Shown here piece by piece: positions 56,445 through 64,000 of a stretch of DNA of 64,000 nt (position 1 is its first letter; each line of letters begins with the position of its first letter). Origin of the DNA: Trichobilharzia regenti (lineage: Eukaryota; Platyhelminthes; Trematoda; Strigeidida; Schistosomatidae); assembly GCA_944472135.2 (NCBI GenBank), contig OX235263.1, forward strand, positions 86,026,721 through 86,090,720, in the 5' to 3' direction. The translations under genes were made by a program, and so were the position numbers. Under the pieces are notes generated by a model. It saw nothing but the letters and a program-made list of their open reading frames with translations. It had not been told where the DNA came from and made no database searches.

Positions 56445-58400
56445 ATGCCTGGGTCAAAGAAGGGACAGAGTGTCTTGGATGCAAACAGGAAAGTAAGTCA
56501 TGTTGACTTGTCTGTTAATTGTAACGATGTGTCTGATGTTAAGCATGACATGGTTGATGTTACTGTTTCGCCGTTCAGGGATAATAGGAACATCAAACTC
56601 CCTAAATTTGAACCACGGTGTTTTAATGGAAACCCAGCTGATTATTTACAATTTGTAAAGGAGTTTGAGATCATGTTGAGTAGTTTTCTATTAAGTGATG
56701 AATTGAAGTTAATGTATTTGATGAGATATTGCACTGGAGATGCTGCAAGAGCTATACAGTGCTGTAAGTTTATGAAGCCAAAAGAGGGCTACGATGAGGC
56801 TATGAGCATATTACGTCAAAGGTTTGGAAGATCTTCAATGATTGTAAGGAACGTATACGAAGCTGTCAAGGGTAATGGCAGCCAACTTCGAGATGACTCC
56901 GAGGCACTTACTGAGTTTTTAGATAATCTTATGACTTATAAGAATACCTTGATTTCTATGAATTGCATGAGTGACCTCAACTCCACCTCAGTCCTAGAGG
57001 TAATTGCGAGACGCCTACCTACTCGACTGCAAAAGAAGTGGGTGAAGATAAGCTCCCGTATGGAGGAAGAGGATATCGATCCAAAATTTGATGATATCCT
57101 GAAACTATTAAAAGATAGTGTCAATCAATCGATGAGCAAGTTTGCCAGTATATTGAATCTCACCCCTAGATTAGAGCAGTCTGTGGGTAAAACGCAATCT
57201 TTGATGACGAAAGGGCATCAGAAAGGTGGATATCGAGAGGGCTCCATGATATCTAGTAAAGCATATAGATCTAGTGAGTGTAACATGTTTCGTAGTACAT
57301 CGTCAACAGATAAGTTACAAGATGCAAGACAAGCACGGTTGTGTTTTACACGTTTTCAAGAGGTGCATACAAAGTTGAACTGTGAACCGGTGAGCAAGTT
57401 CAGTGATAAGCCAAATGTGAAATCAAGGTCTGACTCCGAATTGTGTGACGATAACGGTGTTGTGAAGAAGTCTGTAGTTGCAACTGGTAAGCCATTGTTG
57501 AATAGAGTGTCACAGAATAGAGTTACTGCTTCAGAGTGGAGTTCTGACTCCACAAGTTTACAAAGTATAACTAGTCAGAGTGAAGATATAAAACCTTTAA
57601 TGATTTGTGAGGAGGAACCAAAATTGTCTACTTCTGTTATTAAAGGGTTTGAAAATGATGAAGTTGACGGTAAAGTGAATATTCGTGATAATGATCATGA
57701 TACTTCACAGTTGTCTTTGGTTGATCATGATGAGATGAGGGATATGCCTACTACTGCTAAGTTAAATAAAGGTTCTGTACAACTTGAACGTGAAGTAGAA
57801 ATAAATGCAGATGCAGTTGCAGAAGGCATGCATACTTGTGAGACCGTCAGTGGGAGTGATCAGCATGTAGCCCACCTATCATCAGATGATAGTGCTAAAC
57901 CCGAACTAGTAGTGAAAGACAGCAGTGGTGGTAATCTTGCAGTTGGACAACTATCTGAAAGCCGAAAAAGAACAGCTTCTGATCCACGGCTAAGTTCATC
58001 ACCTTGTGTCACTCAGCCATCGTTGGTGTTTTCACCCACAATGAAACAGATGCCCATCAACTCAAGTATCTTCTGCAATGACTATGATAGTATTGGTGCG
58101 TTTGAAAAGACGAAATATATTTCTCAGTTTAGTGAGAATAAGCCAAGTGTAAACGAGAGAGTAATTGTTAAATTGACTTGCATGAATAAAGGCATTTCTA
58201 GTTTCAAGTTACTAATTGAATGCTATTATCTTTGGTGTAAATTACTCTGTTTCTACACTTGGTTGATGAGATATGCCGTGTGTTTGTTCTTCATTTATAT
58301 TCTACGATACAATGACATGAGCGTGTTGCCGTTCAGATTTGAAGATATAGCTGATAGGAGGAGGTCAGCAAATGAACTCTGCGACGATTTTCCAACCTAG
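56445..58400 (+). CDS. gag: Intact gag-like ORF of element B, BEL/Pao type, 651 codons
   Basis: Residues about 51-200 (LPKFEPRCFNGNPADYLQF, LKLMYLMRYCTGDAARAIQ, GYDEAMSILRQRFGRSSMIV) fit the DUF1759-type Gag domain of BEL/Pao retrotransposons, which would assemble particles in the cytoplasm. Residues about 250-580 are Ser/Asp/Glu-rich and look disordered; no CCHC zinc knuckle, protease, RT or integrase follows. Residues about 588-621 form an unusual aromatic, Cys-rich hydrophobic segment (LLIECYYLWCKLLCFYTWL), then charged RRRSANELCDDFPT and a stop. The last stretch faintly resembles the C-terminal tail of BEL integrases (inference). It has the start context and frame of all sister copies and is the only one without stops. 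Confidence 0.85.
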   Translation: MPGSKKGQSVLDANRKVSHVDLSVNCNDVSDVKHDMVDVTVSPFRDNRNIKLPKFEPRCFNGNPADYLQFVKEFEIMLSSFLLSDELKLMYLMRYCTGDAARAIQCCKFMKPKEGYDEAMSILRQRFGRSSMIVRNVYEAVKGNGSQLRDDSEALTEFLDNLMTYKNTLISMNCMSDLNSTSVLEVIARRLPTRLQKKWVKISSRMEEEDIDPKFDDILKLLKDSVNQSMSKFASILNLTPRLEQSVGKTQSLMTKGHQKGGYREGSMISSKAYRSSECNMFRSTSSTDKLQDARQARLCFTRFQEVHTKLNCEPVSKFSDKPNVKSRSDSELCDDNGVVKKSVVATGKPLLNRVSQNRVTASEWSSDSTSLQSITSQSEDIKPLMICEEEPKLSTSVIKGFENDEVDGKVNIRDNDHDTSQLSLVDHDEMRDMPTTAKLNKGSVQLEREVEINADAVAEGMHTCETVSGSDQHVAHLSSDDSAKPELVVKDSSGGNLAVGQLSESRKRTASDPRLSSSPCVTQPSLVFSPTMKQMPINSSIFCNDYDSIGAFEKTKYISQFSENKPSVNERVIVKLTCMNKGISSFKLLIECYYLWCKLLCFYTWLMRYAVCLFFIYILRYNDMSVLPFRFEDIADRRRSANELCDDFPT

Positions 58401-59349
58401 AGCGTCAACCTGAGAAGGGTTGTAGGCGTACTGCTGTAAGTCCTACAGTTCTTCAAGGGTAGTTTGTCGTGTCAGAATCCACAACATTTGATGAAGTGAT
58501 TGTACATATGTTTGTGTTAAATAGTTGTGTGAGTTCCAATTATTGTAATTGTTGAATAATATTGTTTGTGTCCGGACATTCCACAACTTACAATGGTCAA
58601 CCTGTGAAGGTTTGTAGGCATACTGGTGTTAGCCCTGCGATTCTTCAAAGGAATTCCATCAAGACATGACTCGCGAGTTTGTGTGTACTGTTTGTATATA
58701 TGTGTGGTGTGTCATAGCAAGTGGTGTATTTTGGATTCATTTTGTTTACTCGTTGTTTTCGTACCTTGTTGTTATTGCATAATTTTGTTAAAATTTTCGT
58801 CGTGATTACTTCTGAATTTGTTTCGAGTCTTCTACATCCGTGAATGAATTGATTGATGTTAAGGACAGCAGATGGGTCGTATACGCCGGGGAGGCTAGGC
58901 TATTGCTGAGAATGAAATGCACACGGAGATAATTGTTAGCTGCGGTCCGACACGCCGGGGAGAAACAGTGTAAACGACTGAGGCTTGCATGCGTCACCGC
59001 TACTAGTACTGAGGCAGAATGAGTGACAAGCGATTGCAGTGGTAATTGGTAGTGAGTAGATAAGAGGATGTGCGTAGAGTATCGTGAGGTGGTGCCATGG
59101 TCACGTTGTATTCTGCATGAGTCATTCTAGCAAGTGGCGATTGTGTTGCAAGAGGATGCCTTTCACTGGAAGGGCAGGTCGTCATTGATGTGTGAGATTG
59201 TGCTGTGAGTATGCTTGTGGTGTGTTGGCTTTTCTGTTTGTTTTCCATTTCAGCTCTGTCCATGTGACCCAGGTTCTTGCAATGGCATCCAAGTCAACGT
59301 GCATTGGTCGTGAAGGAAAAAAGGGTTGGATCCCTTTTTTGCCAGAGAG
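58401..59349 (+). other. 3' noncoding region of B
   Basis: Two ~192-bp repeats (AGGCGTACT-type motif at 58424 and 58616) carry hairpins TGTAGG/CCTACA and TTTGTAGG/CCTGCGA. Two ACGCCGGGGAG motifs follow (58883-58893, 58952-58962). A perfect 9-bp hairpin AAAAAAGGG/CCCTTTTTT lies at 59317-59340, with GCCAGAGAG just before the 3' LTR where the polypurine tract should be. The second half (58866-59349) is homologous to 59708-60214 of A. Confidence 0.8.
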
Positions 59350-59707
59350 TGTCAATGGAGTTGAAGATTGAACGATCAATTCTTGGTTGTTTGCTTAAAA
59401 TCAACTTCCCCAATTTTCGCGGAGGCATCAATACGACAGTCATCGTCTCATCGGTCGCTGTTCAGAAAGAAGAGTGAAACATCGTCAGAAGTAATACAAT
59501 GATTTATTATTGTAATATTTGTTTTCAGACCTTAGTTCGCTTATTCTTTTTATATGTTGGTGTAACAATAAAGAAATCTCAAGCGGCCAATCGCTGTTTT
59601 GGTTTTTTCGTCCGTTATAACTAAGCGTTTCTGAAAACTTCAAGGAACAGCGTGGGCCCGAGCGTAGCGAGAGCTGGGCATTAACGGTTTATGAGACGTG
59701 ATTGACA
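59350..59707 (+). repeat. 3' LTR of element B
   Basis: 358 bp, TGTCAATGGAGTTG...ATTGACA. Six differences from the array LTRs fall in the first ~52 bp. The rest matches copies 4 and 5. The right flank ACAGC (59708-59712) completes the target duplication of B inside A. Confidence 0.95.
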
Positions 59708-60214
59708 ACAGCAGGTGGGTCATATACGCCGGGGAGGCAAGTACTCAGAATGACATGCACACGGAGATAAGGATTAGTTTTGGAATCAATGATTGAGGAT
59801 GAATGATTCTGTTTAGGCTGCAGTCCCACACGCCGGGGAGCGGGAGTGTAGACGACTGAGGCTTGCATACGTCACAATTACTAGAACTGAGGCAGAATGA
59901 GTGACAAGCGATCGCAGTGGTAATTGGTGGTGAATAGGTAAGAGGATGTATGAAGAGGGTCATGGAGTGCTGCAAGAGTCATTCTAGCAAGTGGCGATTG
60001 TGTTGCAAGATGTCAAGAGGATGGCTTTAACTGGAAGGCGAGGATCGTCGTCGATGAGTGAGATTGTGCTATGGGTATGCCTGTGGCGTGTTGGCTTTTC
60101 TGTCTGTTTTCCATTACAACTTTGTCCGTGTAACCCAGGTTCTCGCGATGACATCCAAGTCAACGTGTATTGGTCGTGATGGAAAAAGGTATGGATCCGT
60201 TTTCTGCCGGGGAG
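59708..60214 (+). other. Displaced 3' noncoding end of element A
   Basis: Continues A from the point interrupted at 43390: ACAGCAGGTGGGTCATATACG matches GACAGCAGATGGGTCGTATACG of B at 58864. It holds ACGCCGGGGAG at 59726-59736 and 59830-59840, and TGCCGGGGAG (60205-60214) directly before the LTR, a plausible polypurine tract. Confidence 0.85.
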
Positions 60215-60405
60215 TGTCAATGTAGTTGAAGACTGAACGCTCATTTCATGATTGTTTACTCAAACCCATCTCTATATTTTGGCGGGAGTCATCGATTCTG
60301 CAGTCATCGTTTCATCGTTTGCTGTTCGTTGAAAGAAATAGGAAAACTATCAGAAGTATTATTGTGATTGATTGTTATGACATATGTTCTGAGACTTTGT
60401 GTACA
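60215..60405 (+). repeat. 3' LTR of element A, truncated
   Basis: Starts TGTCAATGTAGTTGAAG and aligns with the first ~190 bp of 40294-40657, then breaks near 60,405 into minus-strand LINE sequence. About half of the LTR is missing. Several differences from the 5' LTR point to an old insertion. Confidence 0.8.
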
Positions 60406-60409
60406 AGTA

Positions 60410-60993
60410 ATTTGTCGAAGCGTTGTGGGCCAGAACCACTTAACCAATTGGCTTCTAGAAGATTGAAGTCCCCTGCAATTATTTTGTAATTAGCACTAAA
60501 CGAGGAGGCGTGTGCAAACGATTTAGCTAATAACGCATCAGCTTCTTTTGATGCGCTTGATGCTCGATAAACACAGCCTATGAGGAGTTTGTGCCTATCT
60601 CCATGTAAGACAACTCAGAGTGAGTCAGGTACCTTATTCAGTATTTCATCTTCCACCTTACTGACTAAAAATGAGCTATGTATATTTATGAGACATCCTC
60701 CACCACGCTTGCAATTTCTATTTGCACAGAGTACGGTGTAATCATCGATACCTACATGCACATCAAGTGCAGAGGATGAGCACCATGATTCAGTAATCAG
60801 AGCTACAGTGGGCTTGGCGATTGACAATAATGTCCTTAGTTTAGACAACTTAGTGATTAAGGAACGTGCATTAATTAGCAATATCGTGAATAAGTCACGG
60901 GATACTACAAACTGGTTTAAAATGTCACCATAACCTAAATCTATTTTTGCGTCAGCACCGCAAGAGTTTAAGAATGATAGGGGGGCCGGACTG
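60410..60993 (-). pseudogene. LINE endonuclease domain, N-terminal part
   Basis: The frame from 60,993 to 60,615 reads LLINARSLITKLSKLRTLL, PTVALITESWCSSSALDV and NRNCKRGGGCLINIHSS. A stop follows DSL near 60,617, and the same frame then gives KIIAGDFNLLEANW (about 60,490-60,445). NARSL, TESW and GDFN are the expected endonuclease blocks, including the catalytic Glu of TESW. The second half of the domain and all of the RT are lost. Confidence 0.8.
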
Positions 60994-61351
60994 TGTCAAT
61001 CACGTCTCATAAACCGTTAATGCCCAGCTCTCGCTACGCTGGGGCCCACGCTGTTCTTCGAAGATTTCAGAAACGCTTAGTTATAACGGACGGAAAAACC
61101 AAAACAGCGATTGGCCGCTTGAGATTTCTTTATTGTTACACCAACATATAAAAAGAATAAGCGAACTAAGGTCTGAAAACAAATATTACAATAATAAATC
61201 ATTGTATTACTTCTGACGATGTTTCACTCTTCTTTCTGAACAGCGACCGATGAGACGATGACTGTCGTATTGATGCCTCCGCGAAAATTGGGGAAGTTGA
61301 TTTTAAGCAAACAACCAAGAATTGATCGTTCAATCTTCAACTCCATTGACA
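60994..61351 (-). repeat. Solo LTR of the B family, inserted in the LINE
   Basis: 358 bp, reverse complement of the B LTR, of the same 5' subtype as the 59350 copy (GGAGTTGAAG...TTCTTGG...GCTTAAAATC). Flanked by GACTG at 60989-60993 and 61352-61356, a 5-bp target duplication as expected for BEL/Pao integration. Few differences from 59350-59707 suggest a fairly recent insertion. Confidence 0.95.
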
Positions 61352-62740
61352 GACTGGGTGTCCGTACATCGGGGTTAGGGTGCAATGAGGTGGTCCTAGG
61401 TGACATGGGTCGTACCAGTGATTCGGAACAACTGGAAAATTTACTGTGTTCCTGGATATAAGGGTAGCAGAGGTTGGGCCCGGGTTGACGGTTAAAAAGC
61501 ATAGCATCAAAAGATCTACCCATCCAACTGCTATTCGTGATGCCAGTACGCACTTTCGTGTTGTTTTTACAACTTAAAGGGAACTGTGAGGGAAGGTGTT
61601 TTGGTTGCAAGACTTTAGGAGTCTTGGAGCCTGACTTCCTATAAGGTGGAGCGTGCGGAAAACCTCCAGATATACGTATGTTTCGAGAGGAGTTTTTCGT
61701 AACAAGTGATGGTTTGTTGACATTCTTACTTTCAGCAGGCTTATTGGATACAAAGTATTCTTCCCCATCATTAGTCTCAACCCTGCGGAATTTGTTCATC
61801 GTGGTGAGGTTACTACGTCTAGGTGGAAATATCCTAGAACAACTTGCAGAAGTTTTAGCTATTTTAGCATCTTTCGACGAGGCTTTATTTACAGGGGTAG
61901 TGGTATCTAAATCAGTTCCTAGTTCCATTGGCAAGCGTGGTTGTTGTGTAGTTTACTGAATGCTAGTTTCAGCACTAGGTGTCTGCTGCTGTTCACGATC
62001 CTTTTTTGGTACATCTGAGCTAGAGGAGGTGACCGGGTTATTACTACGCATTATTCTGCGCTGACACGGTGTTTTATCCTGGGCTACGTTTATAGACTTA
62101 TAACTGCTATTCAGTCTTAAGTGATCCTGAAACTTAGTAAACTTACTAGCATCAGGGGAATTACTGAATTTAAAAATGATGGGACAATTAGCCTGGTTAG
62201 ACTTTTTACGAAGTCTTTTGCACTCACATGGAACACTAGCCATTCCGCAACAAATCAGGATTTTGTGTCTTACAGTCTTCAGGGGCAGAGAATCTGGGAC
62301 GTTGTAAACTATAGCTTGGTGAGAAGAGGTTGTACGCTTCATCACCTCCGTAGCCAGGCAGTCAATCGGATTTTCAGCTTTATTTAGGTTGTCTGGAGAT
62401 ATTTTAGGATGCTGTTTTAACAGACAGGCTATTGGGTCTAAATCCGAAAGCTTGCTTTGAGTTACATCCAGTAAAGACTTAACCTGGCCAATATCAGAAC
62501 GGCTCTCCGTGGTATTTTAAATCGGCAGTGACATACTATCAAAATGACCTAATTTTTTCCTGAAGTTCACTTACTTGCCTCTGGATATCTTTCACAAAGA
62601 GATTTAATTTACAGAACTCAGAGTTCTCTAACAGAACATCTTTCTCCTGTATCACAGGAGTGAGATTTGCACTCAAACCATTTTGAGAGCCAATAGCTGA
62701 TACTGTATTGCTGGGCGGTAATGCAGTTATAAACAAATTT
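61352..62740 (-). pseudogene. LINE ORF1-like region
   Basis: 62736-62539 encodes a heptad-like helical segment (ENSEFCKLNLFVKDIQRQ). After a frameshift, 62,520-61,953 gives IGQVKSLLDVTQSKLSDLD, then AIVYNVPDSLPLKTVRHKI and NCPIIFKFSNSPDASKFTKF, which look like an RNA-binding ORF1 domain. A TAA near 61,967 is followed in the same frame by 61934-61352 (MNKFRRVETNDGEEYF, Ser/Pro/Asn-rich linker) running toward the endonuclease. The domain assignment is by order and pattern. Confidence 0.65.
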
Positions 62741-62750
62741 TAGCCACTAT

Positions 62751-64000
62751 CTAAAACAATTGTGTTTCTACGAACACGTTTTTTTAGAGATTTGGATCAT
62801 AATTTCAAGGATTATATGACAGTAGGCAGTAAATAAATTTCAGAGAAAACGAGTGCAAAAGTGTAACCAATTTCAAACGTACCGCCAGATGTCATCCATA
62901 ACGTGGGCTAATCCTAAATCGTATGAGATGGTTTTTGTCGGGGATTCAGCGTCAGCGTCTGGTAGTTATTTTCGTCAATTTCAGGGAACAGTGTGAGAAA
63001 TGAATCCCATTGACATCAGTTCTCCTATAACTCCAATAAGACCGTTGGTTCATTGCCCATTAACCACACGTTGAAGAGGAGAGAGACGAAATATGAAGCA
63101 AACCAACAAGAAGAAGGCTTCAATGGACAGTTAAATTTTGAAAAGTTGACACGTATACATGGATATGTTGGCAATTAACACACATATATATGGTTCGTAA
63201 TTTTGCTTAGCTTTCCACACCGTTACTCAATCAATCTCCTCAATTAGTAGAGGAGGTGTTGTGAGGTATATTTATCGTGTATACATTTAAAAGCCCTAAA
63301 ATATACTGTATTCCAGAGATGAGCGGCGGATTCAGTATGCTTATATAGTCACTAAAATTCAATTTTTGCTCAGTGAGTACATAATCCTCTTAAGCAACCC
63401 ACATGTCCTCGTTACTGAGGCCATATAACATAGAATAAGCGACGGCAAAATGGCTACTAACGAAAACTGCCATAAAATCCTTCACGCGCTCAGCTTTACA
63501 GATATCAAGGATGACAACTACTACCTATTGTCTTTGCCTAATCACTGTTACAATGCTAAGAACCCATGCCAACCCGATGGACTTATTTAATCCTCTACAG
63601 TACCACATCGGACACTGTGACAGGCATTACAACTGACCATGAAAACTACTCATAATTAGAGGACAATAAAAGTCAGGTGACTGTTAAAAAGATTGTGGTT
63701 AACCATAGAATTCTGTGATTTATTTATAATTATGATTCTAGTCTTTAATCTGCCCCGAAATCCCAGTCCTTATATTATGCATGTTGTGGCATGTCAAAGG
63801 TACCAATTATCTACACATCAGTGAAAAATCATAACTTCCATGAACTCTTAAACATATCCAGAGGGAAGGATGATTTGATTCTGCCATGCCACCCATTAAT
63901 CCAGTTGGTTTTCGGATGTCATGTCATATGGCTGGTGTATTTTGACTCTACCACAGTTTGCCCCAAGTAGCCACATGTTATAGAACTTTCGAGGCAAGAC
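62751..64000. other. No feature recognised
   Basis: No frame of note, no SINE, LTR or LINE landmark, no simple repeat. Possibly unique sequence or very old repeats. Confidence 0.45.

Larger units (their letters stand above)
40294..60405 (+). mobile_element. Nested and tandemly amplified BEL/Pao-like gag-only LTR element
   Basis: Element A (5' LTR 40294-40657; 3' remnant 59708-60214; truncated 3' LTR from 60215) contains an inserted relative B (now 43391-59707) in the same orientation. ACAGC is duplicated at 43386-43390 and 59708-59712. Between them a unit of 3138 bp is repeated five times: 41265-44405 (3141 bp, one extra ACT), 44406-47543, 47544-50681, 50682-53819, 53820-56957. Each unit is A 3' half + ACAGC + LTR of B + B 5' half. 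The left end is pure A and the right end pure B, as expected from unequal crossing over between A and B gag in a tract where they are identical (41265-41477 equals 56958-57170). No pol-like sequence occurs. Confidence 0.9.
60406..62750 (-). mobile_element. CR1/Jockey-like LINE, 5' part, minus strand, with solo LTR inside
   Basis: Minus-strand order: coiled-coil-like segment, ORF1-like region, endonuclease start to the GDFN motif, then a break at 60,405. The reverse transcriptase is missing. A 358-bp B-type LTR interrupts it at 60994-61351. The coding frame is the same on both sides of that insertion. Confidence 0.8.

Noticed and set aside
41265..56957. Array as a pure assembly artefact
   Set aside because: Units carry different single-base variants and the ends are consistent with one biological scenario (target duplication, pure A left, pure B right). 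Copy number could still be wrong and needs long reads.
40467..57553. Minus-strand frames of 60-131 codons repeated in the array (for example 43 kb, 45 kb)
   Set aside because: They lie opposite the gag-like frame or noncoding repeats and recur only because the unit recurs; no domain is recognisable.
56445..58400. Envelope-like protein because of the C-terminal hydrophobic segment
   Set aside because: The segment is in frame with Gag, there is no signal peptide or second ORF, and no envelope signature is seen.
40294..60405. CRISPR-like or bacterial satellite array
   Set aside because: The unit is 3.1 kb with LTRs and gag; organism and structure are eukaryotic.

Overview
The window reads as repeat-rich nuclear DNA of a trematode, most likely a schistosome. 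The reasons are AT-rich DNA with no convincing host gene, tRNA-derived SINE-like repeats that carry a hammerhead ribozyme of the type known from schistosome repetitive DNA, and a mix of Penelope-like elements (PLEs), RTE-like and CR1-like LINEs and a BEL/Pao-type LTR element. Genus is inferred from family knowledge; species cannot be read from the sequence.

Bases 1-40,290 are a mosaic of old element pieces. PLE fragments carry palm motifs and/or the GIY-YIG endonuclease and lie at 450-1200, 3630-4440, 11165-11470, 11490-12650, 14930-16620, 17820-19140, 28850-29095, 30745-31560, 32510-33960, 34150-34910 and 37330-37700. RTE-like LINE pieces lie at 5926-6620, 9715-10880, 19560-20430 and 24970-25400. 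A CR1-like LINE (about 21,520-24,277) is interrupted by a SINE. Two solo LTRs of one unnamed family have 4-bp target duplications. About twenty hammerhead-SINE copies are present, seven of them in head-to-head inverted pairs. Several PLE 3' flanks also hold hammerhead-like cores. All coding remnants here are broken.

Bases 40,294-60,405 are the most remarkable part. A gag-only BEL/Pao-like element, A, was hit by insertion of a related element, B, in the same orientation, with a 5-bp target duplication ACAGC (43386-43390 and 59708-59712). Unequal exchange within a 213-bp tract identical between the two gag genes then made a tandem array. It holds five copies of a 3138-bp unit (A 3' half, LTR of B, B 5' half; the first copy is 3 bp longer), flanked by the original A 5' end and the original B 3' end. 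The last copy keeps an uninterrupted 651-codon gag-like ORF (56445-58400). The other copies are pseudogenes with in-frame stops. No protease, reverse transcriptase or integrase is present, so the family is non-autonomous. Its 3' noncoding part holds about 193-bp tandem repeats with a potentially conserved hairpin and repeated ACGCCGGGGAG motifs.

Bases 60,406-62,750 hold the 5' part of another LINE on the minus strand (coiled coil, putative RNA-binding region, endonuclease). It is interrupted by a solo B-type LTR with target duplication GACTG. The last 1.2 kb shows nothing recognisable.

There is no operon or pathway. The biology is element insertion, nesting, recombination and decay, with ribozymes in at least two unrelated element classes.
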